DNA of 17,636 bases, from positions 1-17,636 of the forward strand of contig JASANC010001508.1 in assembly GCA_030248135.1 (NCBI GenBank), in the 5' to 3' direction. The translations under genes were made by a program, and so were the position numbers. Below, piece after piece: positions 1 through 7,342 of this stretch; position 1 is the first letter of the stretch; each line of letters starts with the position of its first letter. The notes under the pieces were generated by a model. It searched no databases. It had not been told where the DNA came from and saw nothing but the letters and a program-made list of their open reading frames with translations. The stretch comes from Theristus sp. LFF4_11. Lineage: Eukaryota > Nematoda > Chromadorea > Monhysterida > Xyalidae.

Positions 1-172
1 TCTTCGTGCCATTCTGTTCATTCTTTCTCCCTTGCACACACGACTGGGAATTATCTTGGCATTCTTGAATTAGACAACTCCTAGTCTGCGACTAATCCCG
101 CCTTGAGGGAGAATACAAGGACTGCCTTATTTATTCGGCCAGACCGTACAATATTGGAGATATATACATGTA
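1..172. other. Flank with no recognised feature
   Basis: Mixed-composition sequence ahead of the first transposon. No coding region, RNA gene or repeat boundary is visible. Short open frames here overlap the following elements and have no family resemblance. Confidence 0.5.
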
Positions 173-598
173 CGTACAACGTAAGCCTAGAACATATCAT
201 AGCTGATTGTTTGATGATCACGTAATGCGGCATTCTGTGCAAACCAAACTCCGTCTCCACTCCACAGCAATGTCTGCACAGAATGCATGCATACACGGTA
301 TTCCGTGATCACCAACCAGTTAGCTACAGTGGCGGCCAAAAGTGTTGGAACGCTGCGCGCGCGTGTGTGCTGTGTATTGCACGTGTGTTGCATCAGCCGT
401 ACAAACGTACAAATTATAAGAATTTGTGGGCATCGTTGGGCCGAAAAATGTCCCGTGAACCCAAAGTTGCCGATAAATTTTTATAATAGCGTTTGTACGG
501 CTGATGCAACACACGCGCAATACACAGCACACACGCGCGCGCAGCGTTCCAACACTTTTGGCCGCCACTGTAGTTGGATATGTTGCAGAGTTGGACTG
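173..598. mobile_element. TA-target MITE, copy M2a, interrupted by M1
   Basis: This is the same family as the intact copy at 15093-15250. The shared parts are the arm AGCTGATTG..., the internal stretch CAAACCAAACTCCG, the stretch TCTGCACAGAA followed by GCATGC, the arm GTGATC.CCAACCA, and an end resembling GAGTTCGACTG. The left end follows TA at 171-172; the expected right TA has become TC. The copy is split by M1 at 327-570, and removing M1 restores alignment with the intact copy. The terminal inverted repeats are eroded, so this is an old insertion. The TA target and CAGTCGAAC-type ends point to the Tc1/mariner superfamily; no transposase is present. Confidence 0.75.
327..570. mobile_element. 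Tc1/mariner-like MITE M1 with 81-bp inverted repeats
   Basis: The element is 244 bp. It begins CAGTGGCGGCCAAAAGTGTT and ends with its reverse complement. The arms 327-407 and 490-570 match over 81 bp with a single mismatch, and TA lies on both sides (325-326 and 571-572). A CAGTG start with GGCCAAAA and a TA duplication is typical of Tc1-like transposons. The spacer of about 80 bp is also partly self-complementary and holds no coding sequence, so mobility would need a transposase supplied elsewhere. The near-perfect arms suggest recent insertion. It is nested in M2a. The arms carry CG/TG-rich alternating purine-pyrimidine sequence. Confidence 0.9.
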
Positions 599-610
599 TC
601 TGTATATGTA

Positions 611-840
611 TTGTGGATTTACTCAAACGTGTCCGGATTAAAATGACGTCATTTGCTTTAAAAACGCTCGTTTGTCAAAGTCAAGTAAGGCACTAAAATC
701 TCAGTTTGGTGTGACTGATTCGACATTCACCATTTGTTTGCGGGAAGAAATCGGCTGAACAAAAAGTCTGGTTTGCTGTGAACGGCAAGCGCATATTTGG
801 CGGCACATGACGTCGGGACACGTTTGAAAAAAATAGGTCA
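611..840. mobile_element. Non-autonomous DNA element E, copy E1
   Basis: This 230-bp unit is flanked by TA (609-610 and 841-842) and aligns end to end with 12250-12483. Its termini are imperfect inverted repeats sharing TTTxTTCAAACGTGTCC at the left and the complement at the right. The palindrome TGACGTCA lies at 644-651, and a one-base-altered counterpart TGACGTCG at 808-815. No open frame is shared with the second copy. The TA flanks suggest a Tc1/mariner-like target, but the termini are not a family I recognise. It lies only 10 bp after the end of M2a. Confidence 0.75.
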
Positions 841-842
841 TA

Positions 843-1251
843 CATTGTGACGTTGATGCTTTCCGGGGTTTCTTACTTTCTTCATTTCGCGGTTTACGCA
901 GAGCGGCTTTTCAAAATGTTATTATTCAAAATACTCAAATAACTCAAATGTGGGTATTCATTTGGTGTATTCAAGTTGAGACTCGTTCAAGAGATTAAAA
1001 ATTTTAAAATGCGAACGATTTTACATTCGAAGTTTTTGATTTGGTGTTTGTTTGTGGTTGAATAAAATTTCTGGCGAATATATCTTCAGTTACCGCTGCC
1101 GCAATTTTTTTCTGATTAGATTAGTTTATTTAATTTTTTATCTTTGACCTAAAAGTAGAAATTCTCAAAAAATTCTGCAAAAACAAAGTACACACAAAAC
1201 TCTGGGCAAAAAAGCATAATGTCACTTTCTGAGGAAAGTGTCTTAAACGTA
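843..1251. other. AT-rich spacer, no gene seen
   Basis: AT-rich sequence with poly-T and poly-A tracts. An AATAAA hexamer occurs at 1061-1066, but no coding sequence precedes it, so it is not called as a polyadenylation signal. No repeat shared with the rest of the window was found. Confidence 0.5.
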
Positions 1252-1584
1252 TTTTCAGATGAAGGTACAATTTTGATGGCCAAAATTCGGTTTTTTTAAT
1301 TAATTAAAAAATTAATTTTAAAAATCCCGATTTTTTAAATTTCAGAAAAAAAGTTATAAAAATTGAACACTTGGGGTGTGTACCCCCACGTTTTCGGAAA
1401 TGGTTGTGGTGTCGTTATCAGAACTGATCAAATTTCAGGCCGGCATGTTTTCTTTCATTTGAGCTTAGGGTTCAAAATTTTTTTAAAACTTTTTTATTTC
1501 TTTTTTAATTGGGATTTTTTAATCAATTTTTTTATTAATTAAAAACGAATGTTGGCTATCAAAATTGTACTTTCATCTGAAAAC
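1252..1584. mobile_element. Inverted-repeat pair F (D-type arms around an A fragment)
   Basis: The arms are about 1252-1371 and 1467-1584. The outer parts match best: left TTTTCAGATGAAGGTACAAT against the complement of the right arm near 1565-1584, continuing through AT-rich sequence and AATCCC. The inner edge of the right arm reads TAGGGTTC (1467 onward), a hAT-like terminus; the left arm's inner edge is a worn counterpart (TTGAACACTT). The centre contains a diverged fragment of family A. The structure could be two copies of one small element (D) in opposite orientation, or one fold-back element. Confidence 0.5.
1411..1465 (+). mobile_element. Diverged fragment of family A
   Basis: The stretch GTCG..ATCAGAACTGATC, then AATTTCAGGCCGGCATG, then CATTTGAGCT matches the A-element interior (ATCAGAATTGATC, AATTTCAAGCCGGT, CACTTGGGCT) seen in A1 after 3010 and in A2 near 4410-4455. 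It stops exactly where TAGGGTTC begins, which suggests a D-type insertion into A. Confidence 0.6.
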
Positions 1585-1867
1585 ATGGGTCAAGCAAAAT
1601 GGGGGGTGGGGCGTGTGGGTACCCCCAAATAACACCCCCCCCAAATTTTGGTCAAACCCACCTCTCTCGAAGTTGAAGGGTCATTCAACACTCAAATATA
1701 CTATGTTAAGGTAAAGCGAAGAAAATTTTGTGAAAAAGGGCTCGAAATGCACTTTTTTACTGTTTTCAGAGGCAAATTTTGGTTTTGGAAGGTCGAAATT
1801 GGAAGGGGGTCTGGGAAGTTTGAAAATGAAGAGAGGGATCTGGGGGTCGAAATCTGGTAGGAGGGGG
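1585..1867. repeat. G/C-run repeat debris with a B-like fragment
   Basis: The sequence holds G runs (for example near 1599-1610 and 1861-1868), a C run (about 1633-1643) and GGTACCC. At 1708-1729, AAGGTAAAGCGAAGAAAATT and the bases after it match the reverse orientation of family B (B2 near 7907-7930, AAGGTAAAGTCGAAGAAAAT) with one gap, so a piece of B lies here on the minus strand. Open frames across this tract are low-complexity and are not called genes. Confidence 0.5.
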
Positions 1868-1875
1868 GTCTGGAC

Positions 1876-3311
1876 TAGGGTTGTTAAACAAAAATCCAAT
1901 TTTTTTAAAGTGATTAAAAAAACAAAAATGCCGATTTTTTTAATTTCGAAAAATTTTCCTCTAATATGTTCTGAAAACCTCAATTTTGGCACAATTTATC
2001 GAAAGTTTAACAAAAATTTTCTTTGATATTACCTCGTAAAACCGTCAGCAGTCCATTTTGGACCGTTTTACCGACTGATTTCAGGCTTCAACAACATCTG
2101 CGATGAAATTTTTAAGCGTCCCAAAGGTTGGCTTACCATTTCCGATGCAGATAAGGTGACGATTCGCCTCGCAATCTGAATATGAGCGTCTGAGCTAGAG
2201 ATGTAAGGGTCAAAAAAAAATTTTTTTTTAAATTTTTTTTTTAAAAAAAGTAAAAAATGAGCATTTTTTTATTTTTTTTATCAAAAATTTTTGAAATTTT
2301 TTCTTTAATGTGCCCTGAAAATGCCGTTTTTGGCATAATTTTTCGAAAGTTCAACAAAAATTTTCTTTGACTTTACCTTGTCACTTAGTCTTCAACGCTG
2401 CAGGTGGTATTCTGGATTGATTTATCGACTGTTTTCAGCCTTGGTGAGTGATGATCGACTCGCGCATTGAAGTACTTGAGCGTCGCAAAGGCTAGTTCAA
2501 CAAATTCCGATGTCGCTAAGGTGAGATAGAAGCAGAGAACTCACATTTACGCATCGTTTTTCAGGATCTCGAAAGGTGGAAATTGCACTGTCTGCCACTG
2601 CAAGCGTAACTTCGTTGGTTGCTCGTTGCTGTTTCGCCTCGTGTCGTCAGCATGATCACACCGGTTTGTTGTGGAACTTGTTTCCATGTTATTTGAGGTG
2701 AATTGAGAGGCAAAACACGAGACGTGATGTCGTCGGTGGGAAAATGGGGTCGCCGAAACCAAGTCTGAAATTTTCACCCTCCTCCCATATGAGTGGGGGT
2801 CATATGGTAAGTCGGTGGCTCCTCAGATAGTGATATTCGGACTCCCTGAAAAATTCTGAACAACTTTCATTTAAAAAAAAATTTAAAATTTTTTTTTTTA
2901 AAGAAAAAAAATAGAAAATTTTTTTTTCTTGACATCTCTAGTCTGAGCTGCTCCGTTTGCAAGCGTTACGTTGTCTGGTTGCTGTTTCGTGTACTGCCGT
3001 CGCGACACATCATCAGAATTGATCGAATTTCAAGCCGGTCTGTGTATTTTCACTTGGGCTGGGGACAATTAGTGACGTTATGGGGGTCAAAACACAAGAA
3101 GAGGTGTGGTAACGGTTTGGAAAAGGAGTAAATGAGGGTCACCCAAACAAAATCTGGAAAGTTCCGTCATACGGGAGTCATACGGGAGCTGATTGCACAT
3201 TATATGTGGTTCTTCGAACTCCCTGGTTGATTTAGCACAACTTTGATTTTTGAATTTTTTTTTAATTAAAAAAAACAAAAATGACGATTTTTGTTTTTTT
3301 TAACAACCCTA
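1876..3311 (+). mobile_element. hAT-like non-autonomous element A1, split by B1
   Basis: The termini are TAGGGTTGTTAAACAAAAA and its complement TTTTTTAACAACCCTA. The flanking 8-bp duplication GTCTGGAC is perfect (1868-1875 and 3312-3319) and fits the hAT preference nTnnnnAn. Subtracting B1 and its duplicated target leaves 683 bp, close to the 689 bp of A2. No transposase reading frame or hAT dimerisation domain is visible, so it would depend on an element elsewhere. Direction is arbitrary: plus means the orientation with GCGATGAA.TTTTT.AGCGTC reading left to right. The perfect duplication implies moderate age at most. Confidence 0.9.
2196..2940 (+). mobile_element. hAT-like non-autonomous element B1, nested in A1
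   Basis: This 745-bp element starts TAGAGATGTAAGGGTCAAAA and ends CTTGACATCTCTA. It is flanked by a perfect 8-bp duplication GTCTGAGC (2188-2195 and 2941-2948), which joins the two halves of A1. Subterminal regions are long A/T tracts. A 77-codon open frame on the minus strand (2547-2777) is also open in B2, but it starts with GTG and three of its four differences change the amino acid, so it is not treated as a gene. B1 shares internal motifs with family A (AACAAAAATTTTCTTTGA; AGCGTCxCAAAGG), so the two families are related. Confidence 0.9.
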
Positions 3312-3353
3312 GTCTGGACCGTCTGGCCCTTCAAATTCGAGAGGAGGAAGTTG

Positions 3354-3386
3354 ACATCTGCGATGAAGTTTTTGAGCGTCCCAAAG
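3354..3386 (+). mobile_element. Fragment of family A beside A1
   Basis: These 33 bp (ACATCTGCGATGAAG then TTTTTGAGCGTCCCAAAG) are identical to the interior of A2 near 4244-4276 and differ from A1 itself at two positions. They lie 42 bp beyond the right edge of A1. The flank between, starting GGACCGT, also resembles the A interior, so A1 probably landed inside an older A copy of which only this part is recognisable. Confidence 0.7.
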
Positions 3387-3412
3387 CCAGCAGTAGCGAA
3401 AGCGGGACCTTG

Positions 3413-3563
3413 GGTGAGGGGGGGGGTGTTTGCCAAATTTTAGAGGGGGGGTGTCAGCTTTCAGCTGTCAGGTGAGGGGGGGTGCACGGGCAGCAAATTT
3501 TCCTGAGGGGGGGTGCACTGGCAGAAAAATTTCGTGAGGGGGGGGTGCACGGGATCGCACGGT
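3413..3563 (+). repeat. G-run minisatellite, about 30-bp unit, five units
   Basis: Units begin near 3413, 3442, 3472, 3503 and 3534, a spacing of 29-31 bp. Each has a run of seven or more G followed by TGCAC or TGT, then GGCAG and an AAATTT-type tract. A sixth isolated unit sits at 3744. The unit recurs on the other strand at 7257-7297 and 8091-8150. The G runs could form quadruplexes on the plus strand. Homopolymer lengths should be treated with caution. Confidence 0.75.
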
Positions 3564-3766
3564 TAATACCAAATTGTTGCCTTAGAAAAACACAGAAATT
3601 CTTGTAAAATACAGAATATTTTGTGTAAACAAGCTGCTTGTTTGGTCAGAAACAACAAAATCTATGTAGGGACAGACACAAACGTCAAGAAAAATGCAAA
3701 AATTACGGTATTTTTAGAAAAAATTGAGATGAGGTTGACCACCGTGAGGGGGGGTGCGATCCCGTG
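3548..3766. repeat. Inverted repeat of 12 bp around a 195-bp spacer
   Basis: CACGGGATCGCA at 3548-3559 is the exact complement of TGCGATCCCGTG at 3755-3766. Further matching (CGGT...ACC) continues inward if the G-run in the right arm is skipped. The spacer is AT-rich and non-coding. It may be a small MITE inside the minisatellite, or a minisatellite unit duplicated in inverse orientation; no clear target duplication was found. Confidence 0.45.
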
Positions 3767-3800
3767 TTTTCTCGCGGAGGGGGTGGGGGGGGGGGGAGTC

Positions 3801-3963
3801 TAGTAAAGCTTCAAAAAAAAATTTTTTTATTTTTATTTTTAAATTTTTCGAAATTTTTTTCGTTTTTTTCAAATTCAAAAGCCCGTTTTTGGCATAATTT
3901 TTTGAAAGTTCAACAAAAATTTTCTTCGACTTTACTTTGTGACATAGTCTTCAACTCTGCAGC
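3801..3963 (+). mobile_element. Truncated family B copy (B3)
   Basis: From the TCAAAAAAAAATTTTTTT tract through GTTTTTGGCATAATTTTTTG and AAGTTCAACAAAAATTTTCT to CATAGTCTTCAACTCTGCAG this follows B1 (2200-2402) closely. It ends abruptly at the GCAG site and runs into G-rich sequence. The first bases (TAG..TAAAGCTTC) are a worn version of the B terminus. Only the left quarter or so of the element is present. Confidence 0.75.
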
Positions 3964-4027
3964 AGTACCGTGGGCGGGGGGGTGGGGGGGCACCGTGCCA
4001 CCCCCCTAAAACCGGGGATGTCGCGAC

Positions 4028-4716
4028 TAGGGTTGTCAAACAAAAATCAAATTTTTTTTTAAAGTGATAAAAAAAAATGCCGATTTTTTTAAATTCGAAA
4101 ATTTTTTCTCTAATATGCTCTGAAAACCTCAATTTTGGCACAATTTTTCGAAAGTCCAACAAAAATTTTCTTTGATATTACCTCGTAAAACCTTTAGCAG
4201 TCGATTTTGGACCGTTTTACCGACTGATTTCAGGCTTATACAACATCTGCGATGAAGTTTTTGAGCGTCCCAAAGGTTGGCTTACCATTTCCGATGCAGA
4301 TAAGCTGACGATTCGCCTCGCAATCTAAATTTGAGCGTCCAAGCTGCTCCGTTTGCAATCGTTACGTTGTCTGGTTGCCGTTTCGTGTCCTGCCGTCGCG
4401 ACACATCATCAGATTTGATCGAATTTCAAGCCGGTATGTGTATTTTCACTTGGGCTGGGTACAATAAGTGACGTTTTGGGGGTCAAAACACTAGAAAAGG
4501 CATGGTAACGGTTTGGAAAAGGGGTAATTGAGGTCACCAAAACAAAATCTCCAAAGTTCCGCCATACGGGAGTCATTCCGGAGGCGCTTGCATATCATAT
4601 GTGGTTCTTCTAACTCCCTGATTGATTTAGCACAACTTTGATTTTTGAATTTTTTTTTTAAATTTTTCTTTTAAAAAAAACAAAAATGACGATTTTTGTT
4701 TTTTTTAACAACCCTA
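4028..4716 (+). mobile_element. hAT-like non-autonomous element A2, uninterrupted
   Basis: This is a 689-bp uninterrupted member of family A, with termini TAGGGTTGTCAAACAAAAA and TTAACAACCCTA. The flanking duplication is GTCGCGAC (4020-4027) against GTTGCGAC (4717-4724), seven of eight matching, with the hAT-like T at position 2 and A at position 7. It contains the palindrome GTCGCGAC internally at 4395-4402. No transposase frame is present. It interrupts A3, whose matching internal site it used as target. Confidence 0.9.
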
Positions 4717-5106
4717 GTTGCGACGACACGACACGAAGCAGCAACCAGACAACGTAGCGCTTGCAAACGGAGCAGCTCGGACGCTCTGCGAGGCGAATCG
4801 TCAACTTATCTGCGCTGCATCGGAAATGGTAAGCCAAGCTTTGGGACGCTCAAAAACTTCATCGCAATTCGCAGATGTTGTCGAAGCCTAAAATCAGTCG
4901 GTAAAACGGTCCAAAATCGACTGCTGACGGTTTTACGAGGTAATATCAAAGAAAATTTTTGTTGAACATTCGAAAATTTGTGCCAAATTTACGGTTTTCA
5001 GAGCATATTAGAAAATTGAGGTTTATTTATTAGAAGAAAAATTTTTTTTGATCGGCATTTTTGTTTTTTAATTCGCTTTAAAAAGGATTTTTGTTTAACA
5101 ACCCTT
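4717..5106 (-). mobile_element. Half element A3, inverted relative to A2
   Basis: Read on the minus strand this runs from the family A terminus (AAGGGTTGTTAAAC, first base changed from T) at 5106 inward to the internal GTCGCGAC site at 4717-4724. Its 390 bp correspond to the first 375 bp of A2. The other half is not found left of A2, where only GATGTCGCGAC resembles A. The outer flank GTCCAGAT (5107-5114) would be one half of its target duplication; no partner was found. With A2 it forms a long inverted repeat. Confidence 0.85.
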
Positions 5107-5114
5107 GTCCAGAT

Positions 5115-5484
5115 GCGGATAGAAGATTCTGCAGTTGGTTTCATGAGATTGTGGATGAACTAAAAAACAGTAAATTACCTTGTTTTTACGTTTCAAATTG
5201 GAGGAAACCTGCTTATCAACTCTTGGGCGTTCAAATTTGTCGTCTCGAAGAAGCGCGGCGTTGTCCATCAACAACAACGTGAACTGGTGCGTTTTCTATC
5301 TGAAGTATTCAAGAAAGTACTGTGGAACACAGAAAAATCATTTGGAACGAGAACCGTGACCTGGGTTCAGTACCGAAGACGTGGGGGGGGGGGTACGTCG
5401 TACACGGTACACCCCCCCAGAGCACCCGAAACCTCCGCGTGGGGGGGGGTCACGCGACACCCACCCCCCAAAACCTGACACTGG
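5115..5484. other. Spacer between A3 and element C, no gene assigned
   Basis: The left part (to about 5380) is ordinary mixed sequence. One plus frame is open from 5164 to 5478, but it begins after a stop without a convincing start, has no recognised domain, and runs into G-run sequence. The right part consists of G/C-run hairpins, annotated separately. Confidence 0.4.
5383..5469. repeat. Two G-run/C-run hairpins
   Basis: First hairpin: a G run plus TAC (5383-5396) against GTAC plus a C run (5407-5418). Second hairpin: a G run (5440-5449) against a C run (5460-5469) around TCACGCGAC. Each could fold on itself as DNA or RNA. The two are about 30 bp apart, in line with the minisatellite units elsewhere in the window. 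Confidence 0.55.
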
Positions 5485-5504
5485 GCCATCCACACGAATC
5501 ATAG

Positions 5505-5610
5505 ACAAAAGACCGCACGTACCAAAAGACCGCACGTGCCAAAAGACCGCAAGACCAAAATACCGCAGATTGGTGTGGAACCAAAATACCGCACGTGCCA
5601 AAAGACCGCA
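5505..5610 (+). repeat. Left subterminal 13-mer cluster of element C
   Basis: Six copies of (C)CAAAA(G/T)ACCGCA start at 5505, 5522, 5539, 5555, 5581 and 5598. Several are joined by CGTG/CGTA, making a 17-bp period with CACGTG palindromes. Regular spacing of a non-palindromic 13-mer at a transposon end suggests multiple transposase or host-factor binding sites; that role is inferred. Confidence 0.85.
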
Positions 5611-5760
5611 CGAGCATTTAGAAAGTCGGTTCCGCTTTCTGTTTCGATTTTACAATTGCATCAAGCAACATTCGTATCATTTCTTGTGATAAATTGTGTT
5701 GTTTTCGTTTGTTCATTGTTCAAGTTCCACTTTTACGCAACAAAAATGTTTTTTCCTGAT

Positions 5761-5828
5761 TCAGTGGATTTGGAACGCAGCCAAATAGCGTTTTCGGGGT
5801 TCAGTGGATTTGGAACACGGCCAAATAG
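5761..5828 (+). repeat. Two copies of a 28-bp direct repeat, 40-bp period
   Basis: TCAGTGGATTTGGAAC followed by a variable four bases and GCCAAATAG occurs at 5761-5788 and 5801-5828. It lies inside element C, upstream of the longer tandem array. Confidence 0.75.
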
Positions 5829-5884
5829 TAAAAATGATTGTGGACACAGCCTTCAAAAACTCACTTTTGTTTGATAATTTGTCA

Positions 5885-6771
5885 TGGATTATCAAAATTA
5901 GCTGGGGGAATCGTTAGCTGGGCGACGTTTTCTGTTGGCAGTCTGCGCGTTTCACCGTGTTTGTCTTGTTCATCGTCCTGTCACGCGTTCTCCCGGCGCT
6001 GTGCTCAACCAATTTCAACGAACTATGGCTGAATCAACTCAGTAGAACACTGGCAACGCGATGATGTGTCGTTGTTGGTTGGTTCCGATCATTTTTTAGA
6101 AACCAAAACATCCAAAATCACAATAAATTTGTGTTTTGTCGTTTTTCACACTTTTTTATTGCAAAGCAACCGATGCTGAATAAAACAACAACCAACCACA
6201 AACTACATATCAACGTGTCCCGGATGTTCTGCTGAGATGATTGAGCCGTCGATCGTCGAAATCGGCCAAGGAAATCGTGATCTGGACGACGTTTTCTGTT
6301 GACAATCTGAGCGTTTCACCGTGTGTGTCGCGCGCGCCGACCTGTCACGCAGCACTGCCGGCGCTTTTCTTGACCGATTTCGACGAACGAGCGCTCAATC
6401 AATTCAGCAGAACACCGGCAACATCATGATGTGTCGTTTGTAGTTGGTTCCGATTATTTTTTTGAAAACCAAAAAATCCAAAATCACCATAAATTTGTGT
6501 TTTGTCGTTTTTCACACTTTTTTATTGTAAAGCAACCGATAGTGAATAAAACAACAACCAACCACAAACTACATATCAACGTGTTCCGGATGTTCTGCTG
6601 AGATGATTGAGCCGTCGATCGTCGAAATCGGCTCAGGAAATCGTGATCTGGACGACGTTATGTGTTCCCTTTTTGTGCTCACGACATGTGTCTTGTGCGC
6701 CGATCTGACACGCAACGCGACTCTGCCGGCGCTGTGCTCAACCGATTTCAAGGATCGACAACTCAGTCAAT
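5885..6771 (+). repeat. Tandem array with 365-bp period inside element C
   Basis: Landmarks recur at a fixed distance: GACGTTTTCTGTTG at 5924 and 6288 (364 bp), and TTGAGCCGTCGATCGTCG at 6241 and 6607 (366 bp). There are about 2.4 units: about 5885-6240, 6241-6606, and a partial 6607-6771. Units 2 and 3 are closest around AACAACCAACCACAAACTAC. Short open frames in units 1 and 2 are translations of the repeat with many changes, so no coding role is supported. Confidence 0.85.
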
Positions 6772-6855
6772 GATTATTGTAGAATAAAAAAGGATAGGAA
6801 GACAAAATAAACACAAAAAACATATCATAATCACGTACGCAGTGAATGATTTTGG

Positions 6856-6960
6856 TGCGGTCTTTTGGCACGTGCGGTATTTTGGTTTGATAGGATCTGC
6901 GGTCTTTTGGTCACAAAAAAATCTCAAATGTGCGGTCTTTTGGCACGTGCGGTCTTTTGT
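6856..6960 (-). repeat. Right subterminal 13-mer cluster of element C
   Basis: Five copies of TGCGGT(C/A)TTTTGG, the complement of the left cluster, start at 6856, 6873, 6898, 6931 and 6948. Two pairs keep the 17-bp spacing with GCACG(T) between. The order of G and T variants partly mirrors the left cluster, so both ends derive from one inverted repeat. Confidence 0.85.
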
Positions 6961-6975
6961 CCGCAAGCCATCCAC

Positions 6976-7031
6976 ACCCCCCCCCCTCGAAATTTGCTAG
7001 ACACCCCACCCACCCCACCCCCCCCCCCCCT
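6976..7031. repeat. C-run tract
   Basis: Long C runs are separated by CTCGAAATTTGCTAGACACC and CACCC units. The reverse complement of the motif matches the G-run minisatellite family (CAAATTT..GAGGGGGG). It abuts the right flank of element C. Confidence 0.6.
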
Positions 7032-7047
7032 ACATGGACCTAAGTAA

Positions 7048-7326
7048 CAGTGACACCCCCCAAAAATTTTCTCGAACCACCCAAAAATCATGAATTTTTG
7101 CTCAAAAATCATGATTTTTTGTCTTTAAAGTCCATAATATAAGCTAAATATATGATAACTTGACATTCTTTATTGTAATTTCAAAGATTTTGCAGCAAAA
7201 TTTAGCGTTTTTCCTTCCAAATTTAAGCGAAAAAATCTCATGGGTGGGGTGGGGGGTGTGCACCCCCCAGAAATTTTTCTACAATAGTGCACCCCCCCCC
7301 ATGGCCCACGCCTGGGGGTGTCACTG
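7048..7326. mobile_element. Candidate small TA-target element H
   Basis: CAGTGACACCCCC at 7048-7060 is the exact complement of GGGGGTGTCACTG at 7314-7326. A TA follows the right end directly, and TAA precedes the left end with one extra base. CAGTG-type ends with TA suggest a Tc1/mariner-like MITE of about 279 bp. The inverted repeat is short, and one side of the target is imperfect. The interior has an AT-rich centre with a repeated TCAAAAATCATGA-type motif and G/C-run units at its right end. Confidence 0.45.
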
Positions 7327-7342
7327 TACCATGACTGACACC

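Larger units (their letters stand above)
5496..6966. mobile_element. Element C: DNA transposon-like unit with repeated subterminal 13-mers
   Basis: Two clusters of CCAAAAGACCGCA in inverted orientation (5505-5610 and 6856-6960) enclose about 1.25 kb. An 11-bp direct repeat GCCATCCACAC lies just outside both clusters (5485-5495 and 6967-6977), consistent with a target-site duplication. The inverted core is GACAAAAGACCGCACGT. Long multi-repeat termini with a 9-11 bp duplication recall Mutator-like elements, but no transposase is present and the class is unproven. The interior is mainly a 365-bp tandem array. Exact ends depend on the duplication length. Confidence 0.7.

Noticed and set aside
1061..1066. 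AATAAA polyadenylation signal
   Set aside because: It lies in AT-rich sequence with no coding region upstream.
2547..2777. 77-codon open frame in B1, also open in B2 (7508-7738), with similar translation
   Set aside because: It starts with GTG, no domain is recognised, and three of the four differences between copies change the amino acid. High similarity is explained by recent duplication of the transposon.
5164..5478. Open plus-strand frame between A3 and element C, with a coding-like stretch before the G runs
   Set aside because: No convincing start, no recognised family, and the end is formed by G-run repeat. It might be a decayed coding remnant, but the sequence alone does not show it.
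5505..6960. CRISPR-like array from the repeated 13-mers
   Set aside because: The repeats are short, separated by only 3-20 bp of mostly constant sequence, inverted at the two ends, and in eukaryote-like DNA. Transposon subterminal repeats explain them.
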